From positions 868,001-932,000 of the forward strand of contig NZ_VYQF01000001.1 of the NCBI RefSeq assembly GCF_008710285.1: 64,000 bases of DNA. Reading direction: 5' to 3'. This document shows, in pieces, positions 53,310-63,037 of this stretch. The stretch comes from Ginsengibacter hankyongi. Lineage in GTDB: Bacteria; Bacteroidota; Bacteroidia; Chitinophagales; Chitinophagaceae. The position numbers and the translations under genes were made by a program. Each line of letters starts with the position of its first letter. Positions within the stretch are counted from its first letter, which is position 1. The notes under the pieces were generated by a model, which saw only the letters and a list, made by a program, of their open reading frames with translations, made no database searches and had not been told where the DNA came from.

Positions 53310-55475
53310 TTATTTAATCCTCAAATTTATATTAACACTATTTCCCGTGGCTGGCGCATCTACCACCAAATTAAAAAGATGCGTTGCATTATCATAACTC
53401 GCCTTTCCCCTGTCGCAGGCAACAGTATGTCCGGCATAACCGTGTAGGGTAACCGCAGATTCTCCTTTGGCAAATAATACTTTTACCTGTAAATTTTTAC
53501 CGTTAGTAATAATATCGGCTATTCTTTTTTTACCGGTAGATGTTATTTTTCCGGCATCTCCCAAAAATGCAATTCCTGTTTTAGTAACCGGCGCTATTAT
53601 GTAATAAGTATATTTTTTTGATGGCAATACATCTGTAAAAATTTTATCTGCTGCTATAATTTGCAACTTGTTTTGCAAAGGTTCATAAATAGCCACGTTT
53701 CCTTTCATACCTATATCAGCGGGTTTAAAAGTTACCTGCATATCTGTAGTTTGGGCGGTTGCAAAAGCAAACACATAGCTGGTAGTTGCACCTGGGTGTT
53801 TCGTGTAAGTGTACGCCAGCACGGGCTTGTGATCCATGCGTGCCATATCGATATAATCTTCATCCACAGGCAATAAAGGCGCATCTGGTTTTACAAGCAC
53901 GCCGTCATTTCTACAAGTCATAAAAATATTTGCCTTATCTTCTTTACCAATTGCATCACCGGTTCCCACTGGTCCTGCAGATAAGTTAGAAACGATCATA
54001 TTACCTTTTTCGGAACTTTTAAATACATCACACCATGGCCATATACCCATTTCATACCCTAACTGTGATGTGAAAATAAAAGGCATCCATTTCTTCGGTT
54101 CAAAACGATCTCCGCTGGTACGGATGGTCGTTAGGTTATTATATTTTACACCCTGCAAAAAATGCCTGGGCATGGCCATACAATATTGCATATTCAGTCC
54201 ATCTGCTTTTGCCGCATTCGCCATTCCGTCAGTGAAGGCATTACCAACAGATAAATCAGAGCTCATTTTTGGGCTTTGCATATAAATTTGATTGAGCCAG
54301 TCTTGTTCGTAACAAATAACTCCGGAATGTTTGATATAGCCCATTATATCTTTCCAGTATGCCGGGTCAATAGCCGCATACCTTGAAATTTTGTACATTT
54401 TTTGGTATGGGCTCGACGGATCAACCCAACGATTGTGAGTAACCAATGGCAGTCCTAATTTTTGCTGAAAAGAAGTTAATCCTTTAGGAAACAAAAAAGG
54501 ATCAGCCCTGTATTCCATTAAACCACCATAACGGTTCCACGCACCCGAAGGTAAACGAGGATTTTTATGATCCGCTGTTGGCTGTCCTCTTGGATCAGTA
54601 ATTGATTTCTCATACCACCAACTATCAAGTTGCATATAACCTAACGGTATACCCTGTTCGTCATAATGCTTTTTCAATAAAAGCAATGTATTTGCATAGC
54701 CTTTTGTAGTGTCGTAATTGTAATAATAATCGGCGCCATTGTCTGTCCAGTAGCCATAATATTTCAACACTTTATCCGCATCATTTGAGGGGCGTTGACG
54801 GTGATATAAGGCCCTTAAAGCGCCTCCCCAAACATCCCACATATTGTGAATGCCTTTGTCGAAAACCATAATTGTTGAATGGATAAAATTCGATGGCAAT
54901 TGCTGAACCTCTTCATTTATTCCGCTGCTAATATTCGTCGTTCCATCACCGGTTAATTTGGCAACAATAAAATCGGAAGCAGGAGAAATAACGCAGGAAT
55001 TTTTATTTTCATCAAATAACAGCCATGGCGTTGAAGTTTCATTTAATGTAAACTCGGGAGTAGAAAAATCGACATCATGATAGCTGAAATGGTAAAGGGA
55101 TGCCGGCATAGAAGTGAAGTGGGGAAAGGCTTCCAGCGATTGATTAGCAGCTCCCTTTGGTGTGGACAAAGAAAATATAACCACCGGCGAATTCGTATAC
55201 CAGCGAATAGTTCCAACATAATTGTTATTACTTTTCCATTTAAAAGAAATTGATTTATATGCGCCAATAGCATCGCTGCCTTTTGAAGATTTTAAATTAT
55301 TCAGGGGCTTGTCGACACTTCCTCCAAATGTCCAATTCAAACCTGCAGAACTTATTATATAATTACCATTTTCAGCATTAACTTTTACCGAAATATCATT
55401 TTTCTGCTGTGCCGATGTGGTTAAATTAATTCCTGTAAAAACAAATAATAAGAGCAAAGATTTTATCATCTTCAT
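53310..55475 (-). CDS. Secreted TIM-barrel glycoside hydrolase, family unassigned (clan GH-D-like)
   Basis: 721 aa. Signal peptide (MKMIKSLLLLFVFTGINLTT, ending SAQQ), an N-terminal beta-sandwich (about 25-220), a TIM barrel (about 230-560) and a C-terminal beta domain. The barrel shows YYGYWTDNGADYYYNYD, IPLGYMQLDSWWYEKSI, GVICYEQDWLNQIYM and TIRTSGDRFEPKKWMPFIF. By analogy with GH27/GH36/GH31 enzymes, the Asp in EQDWL would be the nucleophile and the Asp in TSGDR the acid/base; this is inference. I cannot name a CAZy family. It lies between the GH2 and FGE genes, with a LacI-like site 145 bp upstream. Confidence 0.75.
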   Translation of the reverse strand: MKMIKSLLLLFVFTGINLTTSAQQKNDISVKVNAENGNYIISSAGLNWTFGGSVDKPLNNLKSSKGSDAIGAYKSISFKWKSNNNYVGTIRWYTNSPVVIFSLSTPKGAANQSLEAFPHFTSMPASLYHFSYHDVDFSTPEFTLNETSTPWLLFDENKNSCVISPASDFIVAKLTGDGTTNISSGINEEVQQLPSNFIHSTIMVFDKGIHNMWDVWGGALRALYHRQRPSNDADKVLKYYGYWTDNGADYYYNYDTTKGYANTLLLLKKHYDEQGIPLGYMQLDSWWYEKSITDPRGQPTADHKNPRLPSGAWNRYGGLMEYRADPFLFPKGLTSFQQKLGLPLVTHNRWVDPSSPYQKMYKISRYAAIDPAYWKDIMGYIKHSGVICYEQDWLNQIYMQSPKMSSDLSVGNAFTDGMANAAKADGLNMQYCMAMPRHFLQGVKYNNLTTIRTSGDRFEPKKWMPFIFTSQLGYEMGIWPWCDVFKSSEKGNMIVSNLSAGPVGTGDAIGKEDKANIFMTCRNDGVLVKPDAPLLPVDEDYIDMARMDHKPVLAYTYTKHPGATTSYVFAFATAQTTDMQVTFKPADIGMKGNVAIYEPLQNKLQIIAADKIFTDVLPSKKYTYYIIAPVTKTGIAFLGDAGKITSTGKKRIADIITNGKNLQVKVLFAKGESAVTLHGYAGHTVACDRGKASYDNATHLFNLVVDAPATGNSVNINLRIK

Positions 55476-55611
55476 TGTTGAAATTTTTAGATTAATTGTT
55501 TCATTAAAAAGTAATTGACAATCGTTATGCTATTTGCAGTATTATGATTAGCATTCTCAATCCTTAGCACGTTTGAAATTAATGATAGCTTTTAAGTAAT
55601 TGAAAATTTTC

Positions 55612-55629
55612 TCTGCAAACGATTTCGTA
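55612..55629. promoter_or_regulatory. Imperfect LacI-type operator before the TIM-barrel hydrolase
   Basis: TCTGCAAACGATTTCGTA matches the perfect palindrome at 13 of 18 positions, with an intact right half TTTCGTA. Its centre is about 145 bp before the ATG at 55475. Confidence 0.4.
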
Positions 55630-55732
55630 GAAATATTATTTACAATTAATTATTGTAAGATTTATATAAAGAAATAAAGTATAGTAGCAAACCGTTTTTT
55701 GCATTTTATCATTACAACAAAAGTTTATAAAG

Positions 55733-56872
55733 TCAATTGGAAGAAACACACCTGAATCCTACATTCTCCAAACCAGAATCGGGAGAGGTTTTCATTCTTG
55801 ATGAAACCCTGTATCCTTTGCAATAAGAAGCATTACACATAAACGATCCACCTCTTGTCACTCTTTTTGGCACAGTAGGTTCCATCGGATCATAACTTTC
55901 TGCAGGCCCACCGGGATTGACAGATGTTTTACCAGCTAATGATGCATAATAATCGGGAGCATACCAATCGTTGCACCATTCCCAAACATTGCCAGCCAAA
56001 TCATATAATTTATAATTATTAGGAGCAAATGATTTTACAGGAGCTAATCCTTTATATCCATCCCAATCATTATTATAATTAGGAAAATTGCCTTGCCAGG
56101 TATTGGCTTTAGGCGAGCCTTTTTCTACCGGCTCATTTCCCCATGAGTATGGTTCATTTTTCAAACCGCCACGGGCAGCATATTCCCATTCAGCTTCAGT
56201 AGGTAATCTTTCACCAGCCCATTTAGCATAAGCTTGAGCATCATCCCACGAAACCTGCACAACCGGGTAATTATCTTTTTCTTTAATAGTACTGCCGGGG
56301 CCTTCCGGATGTTGCCAGTTGGCACCTTTTTTCCAGGCCCACCATACGGAAACATTATCTAAAGGAACAGGATGATCGGGGGGCGTAAACACCAATGAAG
56401 CCGCCACCATTAAGCTATCGGCCGGCTTTGGCGTACCGGCGGGCAATTGCTTTTGCAGATCTTCCCAAACAGGAGCTTTTTCCGCAGTTGTTACATAACC
56501 GGTCGCTTCTATAAATTTTCTAAACTGGGCATTGGTCACTTCATGAACATCCATCCAATATCCCGAAAGCTTTACTTTGTGAACAGGTAATTCGTCCGGT
56601 CTTCCTTCCTCATCACTGCTACCCATGTCAAATTCTCCACCTGGTATCCATACCATTTCATTATGGGAAACTATTCCCATTTTTATATTATTGGTTGCAT
56701 CGATCGCCACTGAAGGAAAACGTGCGGGAATATTGGAACTGCATGAAACTGTGTCTGCACGGCCTGATGAAATTTTATCCTTCGTGGCATTATGGCATGA
56801 TATAACGGTGCAGGTAAAAATAAACAGGATAGTAAGCCGCAAATAGAATGTATTATTCTTCGTGTGTATCAT
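55733..56872 (-). CDS. Formylglycine-generating enzyme family lipoprotein (SUMF1 type)
   Basis: About 379 aa. ATG at 56872 is better than the GTG at 56875. A lipoprotein signal (LRLTILFIFTCTVISC) is followed by the FGE domain: MVWIPGGEFDMGSSDEEGRP, GYWMDVHEVTNAQFRKFIEA, PVVQVSWDDAQAYAKWAGER, LPTEAEWEYAARGG and YDLAGNVWEWCNDWY. The end reads RVTRGGSFMCNASYCKGYR, with the two Cys five residues apart that are the active pair in true FGE, and then NVGFRC. So it can probably oxidise the sulfatase Cys to formylglycine. Yet no intact sulfatase lies in the window, only a fossil 98 bp upstream. Confidence 0.9.
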   Translation of the reverse strand: MIHTKNNTFYLRLTILFIFTCTVISCHNATKDKISSGRADTVSCSSNIPARFPSVAIDATNNIKMGIVSHNEMVWIPGGEFDMGSSDEEGRPDELPVHKVKLSGYWMDVHEVTNAQFRKFIEATGYVTTAEKAPVWEDLQKQLPAGTPKPADSLMVAASLVFTPPDHPVPLDNVSVWWAWKKGANWQHPEGPGSTIKEKDNYPVVQVSWDDAQAYAKWAGERLPTEAEWEYAARGGLKNEPYSWGNEPVEKGSPKANTWQGNFPNYNNDWDGYKGLAPVKSFAPNNYKLYDLAGNVWEWCNDWYAPDYYASLAGKTSVNPGGPAESYDPMEPTVPKRVTRGGSFMCNASYCKGYRVSSRMKTSPDSGLENVGFRCVSSN

Positions 56873-56970
56873 CACAATTCAAAATTATCTTTTTCCTTTG
56901 TTATTTGTATAAATTCAATGTCATCTTCATAAATGACAATCAAATTATCGCCAGCAAAAAATGGATACTG

Positions 56971-57114
56971 CTATTCATTCTGACTTTTTGGTTGCCCGTT
57001 AAACACACCAACCTTACCGGCCCATTTTGCCCACATATCAGCCATCATCTTTACCTTGCCGGGATACTTACCGGCAAGATCTTTCAGTTCGCTCCTGTCG
57101 TCTTTGTCTATTAT
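56971..57114 (-). pseudogene. C-terminal fossil of a sulfatase
   Basis: The minus strand encodes IIDKDDRSELKDLAGKYPGK, VKMMADMWAKWAGKVGV, then FNGQPKSQNE and a TAG. This is the usual end of Bacteroidota arylsulfatases (DRSEL.DLA...P.KV..M...W..WA..VGV). The frame is closed by TAA just upstream, and 5-prime of it is the end of the GH115-like gene in another frame. A deletion has therefore removed nearly all of the sulfatase. The neighbouring FGE gene is the expected partner of a sulfatase. Confidence 0.8.
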
Positions 57115-59188
57115 TTAATTTTTCAAGCCTATCCAAATTTTGCTCAATAGATGTAATCATATGCGGTGTCGGGAAACCATTATTGGGCCTTCTCTTCACA
57201 GGGTCGTACCAGGTAGCCCATTTACGATTTTTATCTCCTTGCAAGGATGTTTTATAAATTAATTTCAATTGCACCGAGGCATTTAGCATTAATTTTTTTG
57301 CCGCAACCAATTTTCCTTTTTCATGGCCGCCAGTTATATAATCCCATTTTAAGTGAGCGGCAACAAGCAACGTGTTTTCAAAATCGAGGAGTTCGTGATA
57401 CATTAAAGCAGGTAAATAAATATAATCAAAATAAAAATCAGCCTGGTCTTTTGCTTTTGGCAAACCCAGCGAAGCTTCTTCTACAGCAGTTTCTACCAGG
57501 CTGGAGCGCTTCACCAAATCGGAAGAAATTTTATTAATGAAATCCGACATGATTTGATTGTTTATTCCTTTTCCGCCTTGAAGAAACCCGATGAGTCTTT
57601 TTATTTCGGATAGATTTTCTACATATCCATTCCGGGCAAATTGGGCCCGGTGCAAAGCTTTCATAGAAGACATTGCAAATGGTGCACAAACTTTTCCAAA
57701 ATAATTCACAGCCCAGGCATGATAAAACCTTTCTCCGTTAAACGCATGCGGATCATAAGCCCAATCACCAAATGCTTCGAGGTTGAGCAGGAAAGGGCGG
57801 AAGGTTTGCCCATTTACATCGATATAGCTTTTAGCGTTATAACGCTTAAGCATATACGACAAAACCGAATCTATTTTTTCCGGGTAAGGATCATGAACTG
57901 TATGGTTTTTCCAAAACCCTGCGTGCATATACGTTCCAAAATGATATCCCTTTGTGCTTGCGGGAAGCGAATTAAAATCACCGTATCCATCATCAGACCA
58001 TACAACAGTAAAATCTTTCGGCGGGTTAAATCCATGGTTAAACATCTCCATCCCATCATCATAACAAATACATAACTTTTGTGCATCCGGTTTATAAATA
58101 TCAAGAACACTATCCAGCGCTGCATATACTTCATTAAACACCTCCGTTTTATTTTCTCCGCAACTACTTACATAAGCCCTGTCCCAAACCTGGTTCCTGG
58201 GACGTAAAGAAAATATATCCGCTTTGCCTAAAGGTGTTTTAGTGAGGTAATAAACCCAGGTGTCTATCCATTTTTGCTTGTATTGAGTCCAACACACCGC
58301 CTCACTATCAGTGAGGGATTTCATTTCGTAGCCGGGGCTCAGGTCAATTTGAATTTTCATTCCTTTTAGGTGAGCATAATCAATGAGGCTATCCACGAGT
58401 TTAAGATTGGTATGATAGTTTGGCCGTAATTTTTTATAAGGTTCACGGGTAAAGAATTCTGCTCTTCCTAACATATCAAACAACTGGATTGCATTATAGT
58501 GTATGCGTCTCAGTGAGTTTACCATTCCTTTCCATGTTTCCATATCATATTCCAGGTAAGGTTTGTGTAAGTTGGCCAGTTCATCTACATCATTTTCAAA
58601 ATAACAAATGGTGGGCACAACAGGAGGATCAACAATTCTTGCTGATGTGTTATATGGATTGTAATTCTTTCTTACGGCTGGTTTATATCCCGTCCAGTAA
58701 GATAAGGGGTCAATACCAAAATCTTTGCTGCAGAAATCATACACTGCATTTTGAGCGCCTTCAGCATCACTGCCGGCAAGTAGTAATATTTTTTGCTTTC
58801 CATTATTAATTACCTGGATCAATCCACCCTGCGGACCGGGTTGTATACTGCTGATATTGATCAAATCTTTTTTTGCAAGTAAGTCCATCAAACGATTACT
58901 GGCTCGCGAACCAACAAGTATGCGATAATCACCCGAAGGAGCAATATCTTCGGGTTCCACTTTCACCATTACATTCGCATGGGTAGCTTCTTTAAGATCA
59001 TTCTTTAAATCCTCACAGGTTGCCCTTTCAACTGCAGAACTGTTTTTGCCGTAATAGATAATATATTTTTTGCCAGGTTGAAATGAGCATAAAAGTATAA
59101 TACAGAGTAGAGGTGAAATCAGTTTTATATAATAAATTCCTATCGCAAAATATTTTTTTATTTTTCTTATTTTAATTGTTGATTGCAT
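57068..59188 (-). CDS. GH115-like alpha-glucuronidase, probably shortened at the C-terminus
   Basis: 706 aa. N-terminal hydrophobic segment (about 15-38), then an alpha-glucuronidase N-terminal domain (KILLLAGSDAEGAQNAVYDF), and a TIM barrel (about 180-520) with LRRIHYNAIQLFDMLGRAEF, KGMKIQIDLSPGYEMKS, KLCICYDDGMEMF and DFTVVWSDDGYGD. This is the layout of GH115 enzymes that remove glucuronic acid from xylan or other glycans. Canonical members are longer and carry a C-terminal beta-sandwich that is missing here. The last residues (RQRRQERTERSCR) are read from the DNA of the sulfatase fossil in another frame, so a deletion formed the present 3-prime end. It lies 24 bp after the GH106 gene. Confidence 0.7.
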   Translation of the reverse strand: MQSTIKIRKIKKYFAIGIYYIKLISPLLCIILLCSFQPGKKYIIYYGKNSSAVERATCEDLKNDLKEATHANVMVKVEPEDIAPSGDYRILVGSRASNRLMDLLAKKDLINISSIQPGPQGGLIQVINNGKQKILLLAGSDAEGAQNAVYDFCSKDFGIDPLSYWTGYKPAVRKNYNPYNTSARIVDPPVVPTICYFENDVDELANLHKPYLEYDMETWKGMVNSLRRIHYNAIQLFDMLGRAEFFTREPYKKLRPNYHTNLKLVDSLIDYAHLKGMKIQIDLSPGYEMKSLTDSEAVCWTQYKQKWIDTWVYYLTKTPLGKADIFSLRPRNQVWDRAYVSSCGENKTEVFNEVYAALDSVLDIYKPDAQKLCICYDDGMEMFNHGFNPPKDFTVVWSDDGYGDFNSLPASTKGYHFGTYMHAGFWKNHTVHDPYPEKIDSVLSYMLKRYNAKSYIDVNGQTFRPFLLNLEAFGDWAYDPHAFNGERFYHAWAVNYFGKVCAPFAMSSMKALHRAQFARNGYVENLSEIKRLIGFLQGGKGINNQIMSDFINKISSDLVKRSSLVETAVEEASLGLPKAKDQADFYFDYIYLPALMYHELLDFENTLLVAAHLKWDYITGGHEKGKLVAAKKLMLNASVQLKLIYKTSLQGDKNRKWATWYDPVKRRPNNGFPTPHMITSIEQNLDRLEKLNNRQRRQERTERSCR

Positions 59189-59212
59189 TTATTTTAATGG
59201 ATTTCTTGCGAA

Positions 59213-62200
59213 TTACTGTATATCTTTTATGGCGATTTGTATAGAATCTCTCACATAGAGAATAATTTTAACAGGCCCCAGAAGCCCGGAAGTCAATTTT
59301 TCTTTCTCCCTCACAATACTTCCAAAATTCCACCAGCGGGCATCTTTGTTATCTATGTTGGCATCCATCATATCCCAGCTTGCCTGGTTCGCAAGGAGGT
59401 TAGCAACCGCGATAGTTATTTTATTTTCTCCCTGGTGAACGTACTTAGTAATATCGGCATTAAAAGGAGTCCATGGCCTGTAGCATACTAACCGATCGTT
59501 TACCCATATCTCAGCGAAATAATCAACCTTGCCAAGGTCAAGAATCATCTTCGTTTCTGGCTTAAAATATTGCTCACTTATTTGGACGCTATGCGTATAC
59601 AAAGCCCGCCCCGAATACCATCCTAGATTCATATCTCCCCATGAACGCAAGGGAACGGACGCTTTGCTACATATGAATTTTACCGGTTTCTGAAGCCCAT
59701 CATTATAATCTTTGACATGTACTTTTATAGAAAGTATATTTGAATCCTGTCTCAGGAATTGATTGATCCGGGCAATTCCTTGATCGTTGAATTTGATTAA
59801 ATGATCATTTATAAAAATATAATATCGCCCTTTTACAGATGGCTTTATTATGGCTTCAACTCCAGGCGGCAACGCCTGCCTGTACCAAACGGTCAATGGA
59901 AAATGAAGCTTATGAGAAGGCCTTTCGATATCACCCCAGTGCCCTAATGGAGGCGCAGCGTATAATAATGCCGGAAGCCAATTGACCTTATCTTTTGAAG
60001 CCTGCCAAGTAGTATCTGTCATTAATAAAATAGTATTATTATTCTTTAGTGTAACAGCACCTTCCAGTAACAGTCCCTTTGTATTAGAAGTTTTCACTAA
60101 TATGGTGTTAGTACCGCTAATAATAAAATCTGTTATAGAATAATGATCCACATTTTTCCAATTGGCATTTTTTCCAACGAGCTTACCATTAATAAACAAT
60201 TCGTAAGCTTCATCAGCAGTAATATCCAATGAAGCGTCTTTTACTGCGCCATTCGCAACAATATTTTTTCTGAAATAAACAGTTCCTCCCCCGAGCGGCG
60301 AAAGATGCATACTGTAATCATAATAACTGATCCATGAGGCTTGCCAGCTACTTAAATAACGGGCACATCCTTTTATTGAGCTAAATTGATCTTCTACTTT
60401 TATATTTTTCCATTGCTGATTATTCCCTGCTTTAAAATTCATTACAGGTATTGCAAGCGTGTCTGAAATAACAGACGGAGACCATTTATAATTAAGTGCA
60501 TCCGGGCATAATTGAAATTGCCAGTTACCCATTAAAGGAATTTCGGGAAGAGACGAAGTACCCCGCCATTTTTTAGAAACGAGTGTATTGCCGTTCAAGA
60601 AGTTTATTTGGTGAGAACTATTACCTGATGACCAGCCATTGATAGTAACGCTATCATTTTTTTGCATTAATCGCACATCTTCCAAGTCAACAGAGCTTAC
60701 CAATACATTGTTTGATTTTATTTGACCCGGCTCTATTACAATAAAATAACTTTCCCAGGGTTTAAAATCCAATTGCATTTCAAGACGGTTGTTGTACACC
60801 CGGTAATTACTAACCTCGCTGATAGCGCCAGTTTCAGGATTCCATAGATAAGGTTTGCCAATATTTTCAAAACTTATCTTAAAAGAATTGGCAACCTTAT
60901 GACTGTTCACTAAAAAAAATACTTCTTTCCCTGCGATGGTACGATGCTGGTATTGAAGCCAATCGTTCTGCGCTCCTTCTACCAATATATCCGGGGTGAT
61001 TTGATCGTGAATAATATCCGTTAGCTGTTCTACATATCTTGTGAATATTCCTTTTCCACCTGCGGTATTTGACTTAAGTGTATAATGATATTTTCTTTCT
61101 TTATCCCATGTATGATACTGATCTTGTCTCAGATCGTTCGGTTCAAATCCAAATATATCCGTCATTGATTTTATGATGAAAGGATCTGCGGGTGTGCCTT
61201 TTTCAGAAGCGGAAGGCAATTGATTCAAGCCAATTACAATACCACCTTTTGATATGAATGCATTTATTTTTTTCATTGCCTCAGTTTGGATTGCTTTTAA
61301 AGCAGGTAAAATCAAAACTTTATAATGATTTTTTCCAACCTGTAATCCATTGCTGTCACTTACCGCCACAGATAATGAATACGGATCAACGATATCATAA
61401 TCTATATGATGCTCCAGTAATTGCCGTTGCACTTCTTTATAATATTCATCATTTACCGGTGTAGCGTAGCCGCCAAGCCAAAGTTCGGTAAGCGGATAAG
61501 CGATCGCAACCTTGCAATTATATTTTCCCTGTGACAACATATAAGAAATACGTTGGGCGTAGGTGGCCAACGGTTTAAAATATTTCCAGTAAGGATTTTG
61601 ATAAAACCAGCTCGGCGGCCAGTCCGCCTGGTTTTCAGGCCTGTCCATGGAATAATGAAACAAGTGCGGTATAAACATATTTACACCGTATACGCCCAGC
61701 ATAGAAAAGCCGTAACGATATTCTTCTAACGGTATTGTGTAGCCGCCGCTTCCCATAGATTCGGCAGCCACCCGGCTTTTTCCATAATTGCGCCCAACTG
61801 AACTGATCTGTTTAGGATTAAACCAATCAATTTCACGTGGATTACCGTAGCGAAAATCTTCGTTATCGGTACAAGGTCTTTGCAGTTGACCTTCAGTATA
61901 AAAATAGTCAGATTGGCGAATGTATTGAATCAATTCTTCAGTAGTGTGCCCTGTAACCCAGATATGATGCTCGTTTGTCCACTGTGCATATTGTTTAAAC
62001 CATGCCTTGCTATAAAGGTTTCTTACCACGTCAAAAAAATCATACCTGGCAATTGATGAATATTTTGGATCATTAAAAATCATCAGGGGTAAATAAGGCC
62101 TAAGGTCATAGCCTTTTATTTTTTTGAATTTTTGAAGGAAATCATCTGTCCAGAAAATATTGTTATTCCTGTCTGATGAATTGGCATATATCTCATCAAA

Positions 62201-63022
62201 AAATACACCGGGAATGGTATTACCAAAATATTTTCCTAACCGCTTATAGTATTCATCGTGTGTAATATGAATAAAATCGGCCACCGAGGTCGAATCCATA
62301 TAATTAATTTGTTCCTGCGGATCTTTGATCAACGTAAAAACAATGATCGCCCATTTGCCGGGAGGCACTTTCCAATCCTTTCCTAACAAAGGTGTTAAAT
62401 CCTGCTGGCTGGAAAAATCATAGACACCGCGATCAGAAATTTTGCCTGCAAATATTGCCATTGGATCATAGGGAAAATTAAGTTGCATCGTTTGAGCTCC
62501 CGGTACTTCGAAATCGCTATAGCGCATGATTTTTTTAATGTTCCTTTCCGGATTAGCTCTTATCGTTCTTCCGCCGGCACTGCCACTCGGCCATTTATCC
62601 TCGTCATAGAGACCGGTAAAAAATCCTTTTTCATGTGCATGTTTTACAGTTGATGCTATTGCATTCCACCATCCATCCGAGAAATACGGCGTTGCACTTT
62701 CATCGAGACCTTCCCTTGCATGCATGAAAGCCCCATAAACTCCTTTATCTATCATTTGGTCTGTCTGCCAATTAAGCTTCGCAGAATCCAGTGTATTATT
62801 CAATGACCAAAAAGGAAACAGGCTATATTCCGGCGGCGGATTTTTAAAATGCGCAGCGAGTGTATCCACGATAGTGGTATCTCCGTTAGAAATATTTTTG
62901 AGACTTGTTACCACCAATCTTTTTCCTGGAGAAAATGAGCTTGACAACAACCCAGCAAGTACAATCGCAGTAACAGTCATTAAAAAATAATGATAGGCAA
63001 TTCTATTTTTCTCGCGGTGCAT
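59213..63022 (-). CDS. GH106-type alpha-L-rhamnosidase
   Basis: 1269 aa. N-terminal membrane or signal segment (about 10-32), then FKNPPPEYSLFPFWSLNNTL, MIDKGVYGAFMHAREGLDES and FTGLYDEDKWPSGSAGGRTI, which are typical of GH106. The central part has GVFFDEIYANSSDRNN and VAAESMGSGGYTIPLEEYRY, containing conserved acidic residues. Two beta-sandwich domains follow, the last with LDLGKVDYFAEIWVNDRLVC and ITKYVHQGENKITIAVANLL. Enzymes of this kind release rhamnose from rhamnogalacturonan or other rhamnosides. It is 15 bp after the PhoD-like gene and 24 bp before the GH115-like gene, one operon. Confidence 0.85.
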   Translation of the reverse strand: MHREKNRIAYHYFLMTVTAIVLAGLLSSSFSPGKRLVVTSLKNISNGDTTIVDTLAAHFKNPPPEYSLFPFWSLNNTLDSAKLNWQTDQMIDKGVYGAFMHAREGLDESATPYFSDGWWNAIASTVKHAHEKGFFTGLYDEDKWPSGSAGGRTIRANPERNIKKIMRYSDFEVPGAQTMQLNFPYDPMAIFAGKISDRGVYDFSSQQDLTPLLGKDWKVPPGKWAIIVFTLIKDPQEQINYMDSTSVADFIHITHDEYYKRLGKYFGNTIPGVFFDEIYANSSDRNNNIFWTDDFLQKFKKIKGYDLRPYLPLMIFNDPKYSSIARYDFFDVVRNLYSKAWFKQYAQWTNEHHIWVTGHTTEELIQYIRQSDYFYTEGQLQRPCTDNEDFRYGNPREIDWFNPKQISSVGRNYGKSRVAAESMGSGGYTIPLEEYRYGFSMLGVYGVNMFIPHLFHYSMDRPENQADWPPSWFYQNPYWKYFKPLATYAQRISYMLSQGKYNCKVAIAYPLTELWLGGYATPVNDEYYKEVQRQLLEHHIDYDIVDPYSLSVAVSDSNGLQVGKNHYKVLILPALKAIQTEAMKKINAFISKGGIVIGLNQLPSASEKGTPADPFIIKSMTDIFGFEPNDLRQDQYHTWDKERKYHYTLKSNTAGGKGIFTRYVEQLTDIIHDQITPDILVEGAQNDWLQYQHRTIAGKEVFFLVNSHKVANSFKISFENIGKPYLWNPETGAISEVSNYRVYNNRLEMQLDFKPWESYFIVIEPGQIKSNNVLVSSVDLEDVRLMQKNDSVTINGWSSGNSSHQINFLNGNTLVSKKWRGTSSLPEIPLMGNWQFQLCPDALNYKWSPSVISDTLAIPVMNFKAGNNQQWKNIKVEDQFSSIKGCARYLSSWQASWISYYDYSMHLSPLGGGTVYFRKNIVANGAVKDASLDITADEAYELFINGKLVGKNANWKNVDHYSITDFIISGTNTILVKTSNTKGLLLEGAVTLKNNNTILLMTDTTWQASKDKVNWLPALLYAAPPLGHWGDIERPSHKLHFPLTVWYRQALPPGVEAIIKPSVKGRYYIFINDHLIKFNDQGIARINQFLRQDSNILSIKVHVKDYNDGLQKPVKFICSKASVPLRSWGDMNLGWYSGRALYTHSVQISEQYFKPETKMILDLGKVDYFAEIWVNDRLVCYRPWTPFNADITKYVHQGENKITIAVANLLANQASWDMMDANIDNKDARWWNFGSIVREKEKLTSGLLGPVKIILYVRDSIQIAIKDIQ

Positions 63023-63037
63023 TATTACAACTAAATT

